51,931 nucleotides of DNA from Bryobacterales bacterium (lineage in GTDB: Bacteria; Acidobacteriota; Terriglobia; Bryobacterales; Bryobacteraceae): the NCBI GenBank assembly GCA_016789745.1, contig JAEUQF010000158.1, forward strand, positions 1 through 51,931. Direction: 5' to 3'. Below the pieces are notes generated by a model that saw only the letters and a program-made list of their open reading frames with translations, was not told the DNA's origin and did no database searches. Position numbers and translations under genes: made by a program. Within the stretch, counting starts at the first letter, position 1; each line of letters starts with the position of its first letter. Positions 35,938 to 45,900 of this stretch are shown piece by piece.

Positions 35938-36390
35938 ATGGGAGCGCGCTCGTATCAAACCGAGGTTGTTGGGGTTGAGGAAAAGGTTGTGCTTTTCAGC
36001 CCGTCCGGACGAAACCGGACCTACTTCCGCAACTACATCGCGCGTATCAATGCTTCTGGCTGGACGCAGTTTCCCTCGGGGCGTCCGATGCCTGGAGTGG
36101 ACTTTTCGGGACGAGCGTTGTCTTACGACATTTATCGGTTGCGACCTGCGCTTCAGCAACCTCGCCCGTGCACGTGCCAGCTTTTTCTACTTTGGCTTCA
36201 CGACACTTGCCGGAGCGAATCTGGAGGGATGCGACTTCGAATTCGCCTCATTCCGAGGAACTGATCTTGAAAACGCCCGTATTGACGGCGCACGGCTGGG
36301 CCAGGCTGTCGAACTGACTTCGCAACAAATCAACTCGACAAGAGGCGCCAGTAGCGCGAGACTGCCCGAGTATCAGAGAAGCAGACGCGC
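35938..36390 (+). pseudogene. Frameshifted pentapeptide-repeat protein gene
   Basis: The coding signal is split between two frames. The first frame from ATG 35938 gives NRTYFRNYIARINASGW, PSGRPMPGVDFSGRALSYD and then loses similarity. From about 36125 the next frame carries the repeat part: GCDLRFSNLARA, GANLEGCDFEFASFRGTDL and ENARIDGARLGQAVELTSQQ, in the A(D/N)LXX pentapeptide register, closing with a LTxxQINxxRG...LPEY tail common at the end of such proteins. A one-base change near 36117-36135 would restore one frame. The second frame has no stop until 36688, overlapping the toxin gene on the other strand, which also suggests decay. Pentapeptide proteins form right-handed beta helices; no specific function can be given. 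Confidence 0.6.
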
Positions 36391-36418
36391 GGCCCCCGCG
36401 GTAGCTGGCCATGCAGAA

Positions 36419-36751
36419 TCAGTCGGCCTCGATCAACTCCTCCCACTCCAGCGCGTACCCCACTGCACGCTTGACTTCGGGAACCCTCTTCGGCGGGAGC
36501 TTCGCGATCTTCTCCGCCAAATGCTCCCGCGAGATCGTGCGCAGATTATCGCAGTTGACGACACACGGCTGCGGAAAGCCATCTGCCGCCCCAAGCGATA
36601 CCTCGATGGGTATGTTCCGGATCGTGGTCGTAATCTCAGCCGCTATGAACTTGGTCAGCAGCCCGTAGGCGCCGTTGCGGCTGAGTAGCAGGACGGGGCG
36701 GCGTCCTGCAGGCTTTGGGAGATCCGCCCACCAAATCTCGTACTGCTTCAC
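36419..36751 (-). CDS. MazF/PemK-family endoribonuclease toxin
   Basis: Type II toxin of 110 residues from GTG 36751. The GTG overlaps the antitoxin stop (GTGA) and has GAGG about 8 bases upstream; a TTG at 36778 would extend it further into the antitoxin gene. The MazF/PemK core is visible: YEIWWADLPKPAGRRPVLLLSRN, ITTTIRNIPIEVSL, CVVNCDNLRTI and a C-terminal helix with VKRAVGYAL. Family members cleave mRNA at short sequences in the cytosol. Translational coupling behind the antitoxin is the usual arrangement for this class. Confidence 0.88.
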   Translation of the reverse strand: MKQYEIWWADLPKPAGRRPVLLLSRNGAYGLLTKFIAAEITTTIRNIPIEVSLGAADGFPQPCVVNCDNLRTISREHLAEKIAKLPPKRVPEVKRAVGYALEWEELIEAD

Positions 36752-36963
36752 GGTTTCCACGCCTCGGCGTTTGACCAATCATCCGCCTCGCCGGAATCCG
36801 GCTGTTTCAGATACGCCTCCCGGATCAACTCGTATTCGCGCCTGCGAATGGCGGCGCGAACGGCTTGCCGGATGAACTCAGCCCGCTTTCGGCTCGTTGC
36901 GGGAGCGACCTTATTCAAGGCCTCCAACAATTGTTCGTCCACCTGGATCAATATAGAGGGCAT
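36748..36963 (-). CDS. Ribbon-helix-helix antitoxin
   Basis: CopG/RHH-type antitoxin of 71 residues. The start is ATG 36963, just after GGAGGGAGG. The N-terminal strand ILIQVDEQLLEALN and helices SRKRAEFIRQAVRAAI form the DNA-binding fold; the C-terminal tail (PDSGEADDWSNAEAWKP) is the expected toxin-binding part. TATAGT, a -10-like box, lies about 14 bases upstream within an AT-rich patch containing the short inverted repeat TATAT-N7-ATATA, which may be its operator. The pair is likely autoregulated. Confidence 0.87.
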   Translation of the reverse strand: MPSILIQVDEQLLEALNKVAPATSRKRAEFIRQAVRAAIRRREYELIREAYLKQPDSGEADDWSNAEAWKP

Positions 36964-37075
36964 CCTCCCTCCACTATATCGTGAACATATATCAATCACC
37001 CCGCCCACAATCGTGACTCCGGTCACTGCGCGCCCACCCCATCCGGCCGCATCCTGGCTGTGGAGGTAGCTTTCC

Positions 37076-37522
37076 ATGTCCCAACTCGTCGATGCTCTCT
37101 ATGCCGATCACCGCCGCATCGAGGCGAAGTTAGATGAAGTCGACCGCGTCGCTCGCGGCCCCTGGTCCCCGTTCCCCACCGCCTTCTTCGAAGAGATGAT
37201 CTCTTTTGTCAAGGACTTCGCTGATGGCGAACACCACCACCGCGAAGAGACAATCCTCTTCCCAGCACTGGTGCAGGCGGGCGTCCCGGTGGAGCACGGA
37301 CCCATTGCCGTGATGCTGCATGAACATGATCTGGGGCGCGATTGTATGCGGCGCATCCGCGAGAATCTCGACGCCGCCAAAGGTGGGGATGAGGCCGCCG
37401 CGGCCGCCGTATTCACGGCCGCGACGGAATATACCGAACTGCTCCGGGCACACATCTGGAAAGAAGACAACGTCCTCTTCCCGTTGGCGAATCGCCTCCT
37501 GACCGGCGCGGTTGCCGCCTAG
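37076..37522 (+). CDS. Hemerythrin-domain protein
   Basis: HHE/hemerythrin-domain protein of 148 residues forming a four-helix bundle with a non-haem di-iron site. Likely ligands are H12 (ADHRRIE), the HHHREETILFP block (H53-H55, E58), H82 or H84 (LHEHD) and H126 with E130 (HIWKEDNVLFP). It is cytosolic, with no signal peptide. Such proteins bind oxygen or nitric oxide, or handle iron during redox stress, which fits the peroxide-response genes nearby without proving a link. GGAGG lies 12 bases before the ATG. Its stop abuts the stop of the convergent FAH-family gene. Confidence 0.9.
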   Translation: MSQLVDALYADHRRIEAKLDEVDRVARGPWSPFPTAFFEEMISFVKDFADGEHHHREETILFPALVQAGVPVEHGPIAVMLHEHDLGRDCMRRIRENLDAAKGGDEAAAAAVFTAATEYTELLRAHIWKEDNVLFPLANRLLTGAVAA

Positions 37523-38380
37523 TTACTGCTCCAGAACAACCGGGTTGGTCAACTGGCCCAGCCCTTCACACTCGATCGTCACCGTGTCGCCGGCCTTCAA
37601 CCAACGAGGCGGCTTGCGGCCAAACCCAACGCCCGCGGGCGTGCCCGTCGAGATGATGTCGCCAGGCTCCAGCGTGAACACGCTCGACAGATACTCAATC
37701 AGGGTCGGGATGTTGAAGATGAGGTGCTTGGTATTGCCGTCCTGCAGAACCTCGCCGTTAATCGTGCAGGTGACGCGCAGGTTGTGCGGGTCGGCAATCT
37801 CATCGGCCGTCACCACGTACGGGCCCACCGGGCAGAACGTATCGAACGTCTTGCCCATCAGCCACTGGCTGGTGGCCAACTGGAAGTCACGGGCACTCAC
37901 GTCATGCACGTTCGTGTACCCGAACACCACATCCTTCCAGTTCTCACCTTTGATGTGCCGTCCGCCCTTGCCGATCACCAAGCCGAACTCGGCTTCGTAA
38001 TCCGGCTTCTCCGAATTCTTCGGCAACACGATGTTCTCGCCCGGCGCAATCACCGTGTTGGAAAACTTCGAGAAAATCGTCGGCCGCTCCGGAATCGGCA
38101 TATTCGATTCTTCGGCATGGTCCCGGTAGTTCAGACCAACGCAGATGATCTTCGGCGGCCGCGGGATGGGCGCAAGCAGTTTCGTGCTTACCAGCGGATG
38201 CACCGAGGACTCGCCGGGCGCAGCCACCCACTGGCTCACCTTGGCAAGGGCATCCGCGCCGCCGCCAAGAATATCAAGAATTGACCCGAAACCTGCTCCG
38301 TGCAGGCCGATAACATGATCGTTGGAGACAACGCCTGGTTCAGGCGCGCCCTGGGGGTTGAGGAACGTGACAAAGCGCAT
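37523..38380 (-). CDS. Fumarylacetoacetate hydrolase-family protein
   Basis: FAH-superfamily hydrolase or isomerase of 285 residues, from ATG 38380 (MRFVTFLNPQ). A short N-terminal domain precedes the catalytic fold with GLNYRDHAEES (H88), the metal-binding acids in DYEAEFGLVIG (E129, E131) and GYTNVHDVSARDFQ (D160), then FTLEPGDIISTGTPAGVGFGR. These match the branch covering 2-hydroxyhepta-2,4-diene-1,7-dioate isomerase, acylpyruvate hydrolase and ureidoglycolate lyase-like enzymes. The exact substrate cannot be told, and no aromatic-degradation genes flank it. Confidence 0.9.
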   Translation of the reverse strand: MRFVTFLNPQGAPEPGVVSNDHVIGLHGAGFGSILDILGGGADALAKVSQWVAAPGESSVHPLVSTKLLAPIPRPPKIICVGLNYRDHAEESNMPIPERPTIFSKFSNTVIAPGENIVLPKNSEKPDYEAEFGLVIGKGGRHIKGENWKDVVFGYTNVHDVSARDFQLATSQWLMGKTFDTFCPVGPYVVTADEIADPHNLRVTCTINGEVLQDGNTKHLIFNIPTLIEYLSSVFTLEPGDIISTGTPAGVGFGRKPPRWLKAGDTVTIECEGLGQLTNPVVLEQ

Positions 38381-38436
38381 GGATTCACAAGCATTGTAAG
38401 TCACCCTGAGCCCACGCGCCAACGGCCTGGGACGGC

Positions 38437-40200
38437 TTATTCGAATCGCTTGGCCCGCTCGGCATCCTCCGCCGCACCCGCCGTATCGCCTCGCAACCGC
38501 CGCGCCACGGACCGGTTGCGATACGCATTGCCGTACTTCGGATTCAATTCAATTGCCTGCGTTGCATCCGAGATGGCCTTGGCGTACTCCTTCAACCTCA
38601 AATGCGCGAAGCTCCGCGCATTCCAGATCATCGGATTCGTGTTGTCCGCCTGAATCGCTTCCGACAAGGTCCCCGCGGCCTTCTTGAACTCACCAGCCTC
38701 CAGTTGCGCGCGACCCCTCTTGTGCAGCGCGGCAGCCTCCCGCGTGTCCTTGCGCGCTGGCACCACCTTCTTCGGCGACACGGTCGCAGGTGCCGGCGGA
38801 ACCGCCGGTACAGACTTTGGAGTTGGTGGTGGCGCCGGATCGACCGGTGGAGCCGCTTTCGGTTCACGCGGCTCCACCACCTTCGCCACCGTCACCGGAG
38901 CCGTCACCGTTACCGGCCCCGCCGCCACCACTACCGGTGCAGGCTCAGCCGGAGCCGTCTGGGCCTGCGTCACAATCCGCGGCGCGGGCGCGGGCGCCGG
39001 CGGCGGCTCCGCAGCCGCCACCGCAGGCGGACTTGCTGGCTTGATCCCAGCCGCCGCGATCTCCGCAATCCGGCTTTCCACCTGCGCCAGCACGGTCTTG
39101 GCCTCCGGATACTCCGGCTTCAGACGCAGCGCCTCCTTCAAATCCGTACGCGACTTCTCAAAGTCCCCCAGCAAAAACAGCGCGCTGCCCCGCGCAAACC
39201 ACGCCTCCGGCAGCGTCGGCTTCAACCGGATCGCCTCGGAACGATCGGATATCCCTCGCTCATGCTGCCCCACCAGGTGATACGATCCTCCACGCGCTAT
39301 ATAGGCCTCCGCATGATCCGGCTTCAATCGCACCGCGCGGTCCCGATCCTCAAGCGCCTTCTGAAAATCCTGCAATTGGATGTACGCTGACCCGCGGCTC
39401 AAGAACAGATCCTGGTTCCGATCATCAATCTCGATCGCCGCCGTAAAGTCTGCAATGGACTTCTGGAACTCGCCCGTTCGCCGGTAAGCTTCCCCGCGCA
39501 GTCCCAACGCCCGCGGATTCTTCGGCTCTATCCCCAGCGCCCGCGTGAACTCCGTGATCGCCGCCTGGAAATTTCCCAACTGCCCGTAGCAGAAGCCCCG
39601 GTCCACCAGCGGCCCAGCCACCGTCGGGTTGAACTCCGCCGAACGCGTATAATCTTCGATCGCGTCCTGGTAGTGTTCCATCTTCTGGTATGCCAGGCCG
39701 CGCCGCTGGTAGTAATCCGATCGATCCAGGCGCAGTTTGATGGCCTTCGTGAAATCCTCTACCGCCTCGCGATACTGCTGCAGCGCCGCATGCGCATCCC
39801 CCCGCGAGGCATACAAATCCGAATGCTCGCGGCCCAGCCGGAGCGCCGCATCGAAGTCCCTCAGAGCCTTGTCGGCTTCTCCTACCCGCAATAGCACGTC
39901 GCCGCGCAGGTGGTAGGCCTCTGCATCATCCTGCTGAAACCGCAGCGCGGCGTTCAAATCCGCCAGCGCCTCCGGTACCAGCCCCTTGCTCTGCCGCAGC
40001 CGCGCCCGATGCCGGTATGCCGCGGCAAAGTCCGGCGCCGCCTGGATCGCCTCGGAAAAACGCGCGATGGCTTCCTCTGTCTTGCCCGCGTTCTCGGCGC
40101 GGCGTCCCTGGCTAAAGGCCGATTCCGCCTTCTTCGGATCCGGCCCTTGCCCAAGGGCCGCCGAACAGACAACGATACACAGCAGAGAGCTGTACTTCAC
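38437..40200 (-). CDS. Exported TPR-repeat protein
   Basis: Tetratricopeptide-repeat protein of about 587 residues. I prefer GTG 40200, which overlaps the stop of the upstream gene (GTGA) and begins a clean signal peptide (KYSSLLCIVVCSAALG); an in-frame ATG at 40218 would place charged and glycine residues before it. About ten TPR units fill residues 25-365 (for example AEAYHLRGDVLLRVGEADKA). A long Ala/Pro/Val linker (about 385-495) follows, then two or three more TPRs to the end. It is probably periplasmic or cell-wall spanning, and a scaffold for protein contacts. Coupling to the JAB-domain membrane protein points to a joint function. Confidence 0.85.
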   Translation of the reverse strand: MKYSSLLCIVVCSAALGQGPDPKKAESAFSQGRRAENAGKTEEAIARFSEAIQAAPDFAAAYRHRARLRQSKGLVPEALADLNAALRFQQDDAEAYHLRGDVLLRVGEADKALRDFDAALRLGREHSDLYASRGDAHAALQQYREAVEDFTKAIKLRLDRSDYYQRRGLAYQKMEHYQDAIEDYTRSAEFNPTVAGPLVDRGFCYGQLGNFQAAITEFTRALGIEPKNPRALGLRGEAYRRTGEFQKSIADFTAAIEIDDRNQDLFLSRGSAYIQLQDFQKALEDRDRAVRLKPDHAEAYIARGGSYHLVGQHERGISDRSEAIRLKPTLPEAWFARGSALFLLGDFEKSRTDLKEALRLKPEYPEAKTVLAQVESRIAEIAAAGIKPASPPAVAAAEPPPAPAPAPRIVTQAQTAPAEPAPVVVAAGPVTVTAPVTVAKVVEPREPKAAPPVDPAPPPTPKSVPAVPPAPATVSPKKVVPARKDTREAAALHKRGRAQLEAGEFKKAAGTLSEAIQADNTNPMIWNARSFAHLRLKEYAKAISDATQAIELNPKYGNAYRNRSVARRLRGDTAGAAEDAERAKRFE

Positions 40201-42164
40201 GGCGCCATTACCTGCCATTCAATCACGATTACGCTCAATTTCTTCCCTCCGGCGCGGAGTGTTAGCTTCTTTAGATCCGACCCTGCGGGCATCTGCTCCA
40301 CAATCAGGTCGCGGTACCCCTTGGGGTCATAGACATACTGCGTGCGATTCCACGCGTTGGCCGCCGACGGATTCTCCACCTTCGGCTGCGAAAACGACGG
40401 GTTTCCCGTCAGGACGCGAATGCCGCCATCGGCCAGTTCCGCTGGATACGCGCCCAACCGCACGGGAACACCCGGCAACTCCCCGTTCACGAAACCCCGG
40501 GACGGCTTTCGTCCATCAATCACCAACTGCCCGTCCCGAGGCAGTTCGCCCGTCCAGATAATCCGCCCCGAGCGCGGCCCCGCATAGGCAGAAGGCTTCG
40601 GCGCCGCTACCGCGATCGGCGGCGGCGTAGTTCGCGCCGCCAACGGTCCCGGAGCCGCCGTCGTCGGGGTCACCGAAGGCCCACCCCCGTTACTCGGCGT
40701 CGGAGCCAGTCGAGGCGCTTCCGGTTCCACCGGACGCGGCGGAAGATTGCTCGATGGCACCGGTAACCGCACCGCCGGCGTACGGCTCGCGATCTCCGGC
40801 GCTTGCGGCAGGTCGCGGACCGGAGCCGCCGGTGCCCTGCGATTCGCGGCCGCCTGCACCGCCGCCCGCCTCGCTTCCAACCGCTGTCGCCGCGCCTCCT
40901 CAATCGCGGCCTGCCGCGACTGCAACTCTCCCAACCGGCTCTCCAGCGTCAGATTCTCCGCGTTGCGCGTCTCCACCGCCGCGGTCGCCGCCTGAAAATC
41001 ACGCTCGGCTTCCTGCAGCAAACGCCGCTCTTCCGCCAGTTCCGGCGAGGGCTTCCCAATTTCTGGATGGGCCAGAAAAGTCGCCATCTCCCGCGACTGC
41101 CGCCCAAACCCCGACGTCGCCGTCAAGCGGATGTCCACCCGCCCCGTCGCCGGTCTGTAAACGTACTCCGGTGGCCGGCTCGCCAACCGCACCGGAACCT
41201 CTTTCTTACTCGCACCATCCGTGAGGCTGATGGAAATCTCGTTGGCCTCCTGCAGCGTCGGGCTCGCCGGATCCCACACGACCACCATCTCGCCTTCTCG
41301 CGGTACGACGCGCAATCCCATCGGCGGGTCCGGCTCCCGCAACAGTTGGATGGATACCGCCCCCGCGAACAAGACCAGCAGCACGGCCGCCAGCAACGCC
41401 CCTTTCCCCACTCGCTGCGCCAGCGTCGGACCGGCGGGTTCTGGCGGCAGATCGTAAACATCTGGCCGCTCCGGCACCTCCACTCGCAGCGGTGGCGCGT
41501 CTGGTTCCCCCTCGTCGGGCAATAGCGCAAACCCGGGCTCGGGGTGCTCATCCGGCTCGGGCTCTCGAACGGGCGGTGCGATCGGAACACCGCGAGAATC
41601 GATCTGCCACGGAGGCTGCCGACGGAATCCCGGGTTCCGCGGCGGCGCCTCAAACGCCATCTCCAGATAACTCTGGTCGCTCCGCACGTAGCCGTCCTCT
41701 TCTCGGAAGAAGAAGCCAGCCCGCACCGGTTCCCGATCCTTCGGGTGGAATACCAACCCCACTTGCCACGGCTCGGGAAAGAACCGCTCCAATAACTCCT
41801 GGTCAGACTCGGTCAGAAACACCTCGCTCCGGGTGTGGCTGACGTAAAACCCCAATACCTCGCGGTCCTGCGCGCACGTCTTGATTAGTTCCGCCAGCCG
41901 CCGCTGATCGGATTCCGACAGGACAAAGCTCGGCCGTGGCGGCCGGATTGGGAGCACCGCGTGCGAAAGAATCCGAAGATGGCTGCCGTCGCGGGTGCCG
42001 AGCAGGAGGCCCCCGACCTCGTACCCCCCTTCGAGATACGTTTCATAGGCGTCGAGGACCTCGACGATGATGGCGTGGATGGCCGCCCGGGAGTATTCGA
42101 TCACCAGGGGGTGCCCCGGAACACTCCAGATGCCCGCCTCGACAGGACTATGCGCCGGCATCAT
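40197..42164 (-). CDS. Membrane protein with degenerate JAB/MPN (JAMM-like) domain
   Basis: Protein of 655 residues. Residues 24-165 form an MPN/JAB-type domain: E49 in GGYEVGGLLLG, then GFYVSHTRSEVFLTESD. In active JAMM peptidases the second block is HxHP...S..D. Here the first histidine is V108, the second is kept (H110), proline is T111, serine is T118 and the aspartate is kept (D121). An acidic proline-rich linker (190-245) leads to one transmembrane helix (about 254-274, positive residues before it, so the MPN domain is cytosolic). Then come a fibronectin-like sandwich (280-365), a coiled coil (373-440), a proline-rich stretch and a conserved-looking C-terminal domain (about 530-655). 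The TPR gene is coupled behind it. Confidence 0.75.
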   Translation of the reverse strand: MMPAHSPVEAGIWSVPGHPLVIEYSRAAIHAIIVEVLDAYETYLEGGYEVGGLLLGTRDGSHLRILSHAVLPIRPPRPSFVLSESDQRRLAELIKTCAQDREVLGFYVSHTRSEVFLTESDQELLERFFPEPWQVGLVFHPKDREPVRAGFFFREEDGYVRSDQSYLEMAFEAPPRNPGFRRQPPWQIDSRGVPIAPPVREPEPDEHPEPGFALLPDEGEPDAPPLRVEVPERPDVYDLPPEPAGPTLAQRVGKGALLAAVLLVLFAGAVSIQLLREPDPPMGLRVVPREGEMVVVWDPASPTLQEANEISISLTDGASKKEVPVRLASRPPEYVYRPATGRVDIRLTATSGFGRQSREMATFLAHPEIGKPSPELAEERRLLQEAERDFQAATAAVETRNAENLTLESRLGELQSRQAAIEEARRQRLEARRAAVQAAANRRAPAAPVRDLPQAPEIASRTPAVRLPVPSSNLPPRPVEPEAPRLAPTPSNGGGPSVTPTTAAPGPLAARTTPPPIAVAAPKPSAYAGPRSGRIIWTGELPRDGQLVIDGRKPSRGFVNGELPGVPVRLGAYPAELADGGIRVLTGNPSFSQPKVENPSAANAWNRTQYVYDPKGYRDLIVEQMPAGSDLKKLTLRAGGKKLSVIVIEWQVMAP

Positions 42165-42203
42165 AGGCGTACTATGAAAATTATCACAAACTTGGGGGCT
42201 TTT

Positions 42204-42231
42204 TTCACACTTCTAACCCTTGCGCTATAAT
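42204..42231 (+). promoter_or_regulatory. Promoter of the Ig-like/giant repeat protein operon
   Basis: TTCACA (42204-42209), a 16-base spacer and a perfect TATAAT (42226-42231), in an AT-rich patch unlike its surroundings. Transcription would start near 42238, leaving a leader of about 56 bases with AGGAGG 4 bases before ATG 42294. The divergent JAB-domain gene starts 39 bases upstream of the -35 box. Confidence 0.7.
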
Positions 42232-42293
42232 GCGGGCACGTACTCCGCCCTTGTACGCACTATCGGCGCTCGGCGGTAGCGTCAGGAGGTCCC

Positions 42294-42902
42294 ATGACGT
42301 CATTATCCTCTGGATTCCCGCTTCGCTGTTGTCAGAAACCCCTGGCGGAATTGTTAGTACTGGCCATACTGGCACCTTGGGCTCCTTTATGGGCACAGGC
42401 CGGCGCCGCCCCCGCTATTAAACTAACGGTGCGGGAAGGCGACGGTGCGTTGAACAACATCAGAGCGGCTAAGGCGAAAGAGCCCGTGGTGGTAGTCACC
42501 GACGCCGCCGACCGCCCCCTCCCCGGCGCCCAGGTCACCTTCCTCCTCCCCGAACTCGGCGCCAGCGCCATGTTCCCCGCTTCCGGCACCACCCTCATCG
42601 TCACCACCGGCCCCGACGGGGTTGCCATCGGCCGCAACATGAGGCCTAATAATGTAGTAGGCGAGTTCCAGATCCGGGTAGCGGCTTCGTACCAGGGTCA
42701 AACCGCTCGCGCCACCATCACCCAGACGAACGCCGCCCAGAAATCGTCCGGCAATGCCGGCAAAACCGCCCTGATCGTCGCACTCATCGGGGGAGCGGGC
42801 GCGGCCGTCGCCGTCGGCGTAACCCGCGGCGGTAGCAAGACCCAAACACCGGCCGGTACGTCGATATCCGCCGGCGGATCCACCTTCGGACCCCCGCAAT
42901 AA
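42294..42902 (+). CDS. Small membrane-anchored Ig-like domain protein
   Basis: Exported protein of 202 residues. A signal peptide (about 15-35, ending LWAQA) is followed by one bacterial Ig-like beta-sandwich (about 42-147), with VVVVTDAADRPLPGAQVTF and a Gly/Asp turn at TTGPDGVAIG, as in invasin or Big_1 domains. A glycine/alanine-rich transmembrane segment (about 157-176) ends with RGGSK, then a short Ser/Gly/Thr tail. AGGAGG precedes the ATG. The giant repeat protein gene follows after 9 bases, so the two are one operon. A surface or periplasmic role, perhaps anchoring the giant protein, is inferred from this coupling. Confidence 0.75.
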   Translation: MTSLSSGFPLRCCQKPLAELLVLAILAPWAPLWAQAGAAPAIKLTVREGDGALNNIRAAKAKEPVVVVTDAADRPLPGAQVTFLLPELGASAMFPASGTTLIVTTGPDGVAIGRNMRPNNVVGEFQIRVAASYQGQTARATITQTNAAQKSSGNAGKTALIVALIGGAGAAVAVGVTRGGSKTQTPAGTSISAGGSTFGPPQ

Positions 42903-42911
42903 GAGAGCAAC

Positions 42912-45900
42912 GTGTTCCGGCATTTGGCAGTACAAACATTCGCACTGCTGGGGTTGCTGACCCCGGCCTTCGGACAACTCACAATCTCTACAACCTCGGT
43001 TCCCCCGATGATGGTGAACCGCACAGTGAATACCCAACTCGCCGCGACCGGCGGCACGGGAAACCTCACTTGGACTGTCGAAGCCGGCAGCACCGTCCCA
43101 ACGGGCGTTTCCATGGGAAACAACGGACTCATCAGCGGCACCCCGCTGTCCACAACGGGTAGCCCCCATCCCTTCAACGTCCGTGTTACTGACAGCGCAA
43201 CACCAACTCCCCAGTCTGCCGCGAAGGCGTTCACCCTCACGGTCCTTCCCGAACTGGTCATCAACGCGCCCCTCAGCCTTCCCAACGCCCAACTCGGCTC
43301 AACGTACTCCCAGGGCTTTACGGCAACAGGCGGCCAGGGAGCGCAAACCTGGAGCGCCACCGGCCTCCCCACCGGACTTTCCATCAACCCCACCAGCGGC
43401 CTCCTCAGCGGTACCCCGCAAACAAGCGGCACCTTCTCTTCCGTCGTCGTCCGAGTGAGCGACGCCACCTCACCCACACCGTTCTTCGCCGAAAAAACCT
43501 ATACCCTCACCGTTACCGGCGCCTCCCTCTCCATCACAACCGCTTCTCCCCTCCCCAACGGCGTCGTCAGCCAGGCCTACCCGCAACAGACGCTGGCAGC
43601 CACCGGCGGTACCGGCACTGGCTACAATTGGGCCGTCCAGACCGGCAGCACCCTCCCCAGCAACCTCGCCTTATCCGCCGCCGGCGTCCTTAGCGGCACC
43701 CCCACGTCCGCCGGAACCTTTAACTTCACCCTCCAGGTCACCGACTCCGCCAACACCACCGCCACCAAGGCATTCACCCTCACCATCGCCGCACCCCTCA
43801 CCATCACCACCGCATCCCCGCTCCCCAGCGGCGTCGTCAACCAGGCCTACGCCTCGCAAACTCTGGCTGCCACTGGGGGCACCGGCACCGGCTACGCCTG
43901 GGGTCTCCAATCCGGCAGTGCCCTCCCCAATGGCATGACCCTCTCGGCCGGCGGTGTCCTCGGCGGCACCCCTACCGTCGCCGGCACCTTCAACTTCACC
44001 GTCCAGGTCACCGATTCCGCCAATACCCCCGCAACCAAGGCGTTCAGCCTAACCATATCCTCCGGCCTAAACATCACCAACGCATCCCCTCTCCCGAACG
44101 CCGTCGTCAACCAGGCCTACCCGCAACAGACGCTGGCCGCCACTGGTGGTACGGGCACCGGCTACTCCTGGGGCCTGCAGGCCGGCAGTTCGCTCCCCAA
44201 CGGCTTGACCCTCACCCCCGCTGGCGTCCTGAGCGGAACACCCACCGCCGCCGGCTCGTTCAGCTTCATTGTCCAGGTCACCGATTCGGCCTCCAATTCC
44301 GGCACCAAAACCTTCCAACTCACCATCGGCACCGCCCTCACCATCACCTCCACAACCCTCCCCAACGGTACCCTCAACCAAACCTACCCCTCCACATCTC
44401 TATCCGCATCGGGCGGGTCCGGAACCGGCTACGTCTGGAGCGTGGCCTCCGGTAGCAACCTTCCCGCCGGCCTGACCCTCACCCCCACCGGCGTCCTTAG
44501 CGGCGCCCCCACCGCCGCCGGCACCTTCGGCTTCACCCTTCAGGTCACCGATTCGGCTACCAACACGGCCACCCGCGCTTTCACCCTCACCGTCGACGCC
44601 GGGCTCACTATCACCACGGTGTCCCCTCTTCCGGGTGGTACCTCCGGCGCTGCCTATGGCCCCCTCACCTTCACCGCCACCGGCGGCTCCGGCACCGGCT
44701 ACAACTGGGCAGTCGCCGCAGGCAGCTCACTACCGGGCGGCCTGACGCTTTCCAGCGCCGGCGTCCTCTCTGGAACCCCGAACTCTGCCGGCAGTTTCTC
44801 CTTCACTGTCCGCGTCACCGACTCCGCCAGCACCACAACCACGAAAACGTTCTCCCTGTCCATTGCCGCCGCCAGCACCCTCACGATCTCCACCACTACC
44901 CTGCCCTCCTGGACCGTCGGAATCCCCTACTCCCAAGCCCTCACCGCCACGGGCAACTCCGGTGCCATGACGTGGTCGGTGGCCATTGGCTCCCTGCCCC
45001 CCGGCCTCAACTTGGCCCCGGGAACCGGCGTCATTAGCGGCACTCCCACCACCGCCGGCTCCTCATCGTTCACCGTCCAGGTGGCTGACACCGGCAGCAA
45101 TGCCCAGCGCACCTTGTCGCTCGGCATCAACCCGGTCCCCCAAGTCACCACCCTGTCCCTGGCCCAGGCCGGCCTAAACTCGCCCTTTACCACCACCCTC
45201 TCGGCCAGTGGCGGCACTGCCCCGCTCACCTGGTCCATCCAGGGCGCCCTCCCTGCCGGTATCACCCTCACCCCGGCCACCGGAGTCATCAGCGGCACCG
45301 CGACCACCTCCGGTTCCTTCCCCATCACCTGCACCGTCACCGATTCGGTCGGCGCCACCGCCAGCCGCCAACTCACTCTCGCCGTCGGAACCAATCTAAC
45401 CATCCCCACCCAGACGCTCCCGAACGGCACCCTCAACTTCTCCTACGGACCCGTTACCCTCTCTGCCAGCGGCGGCACCGGCACCGGTTATACCTGGTCT
45501 GTCCTCTCCGGACAGTTGCCCCCGGGCATCACACTGGCCGCCAGCGGCACCCTTACCGGTATCCCGAACACCGCCGGCACCTTCCCCTTCGTCGCCCAGG
45601 TTCGCGATTCCGGCAACGCCACCGCGTCGCTCGGCCTTTCGATTGCCGTCACTGCATCTTCTCTTCTCGTCACCACCCTCTCGCCGCTTCCCCAGGCACT
45701 GCAGGGCGCCGTCTACGCCACAACGCTCTCTGCCAGCGGCGGTTCCGGCACCGGCTACACCTGGACCCTGCTCGGCTCCACTCTTCCACCGGGCCTCACC
45801 CTTTCCTCCACTGGCCAGATCAGCGGGACTCCCACCGCCGCCGGCGTCACAACCTTCACCGCGCAGGTCAACGATTCCGTAGGCAATCAGGCAACCCGCC

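Noticed and set aside
35882..36688. A 268-codon single-frame gene covering the pentapeptide region
   Set aside because: Only its middle third carries repeats, its N-terminal part is out of frame with the better candidate, and its end is antisense to the toxin gene.
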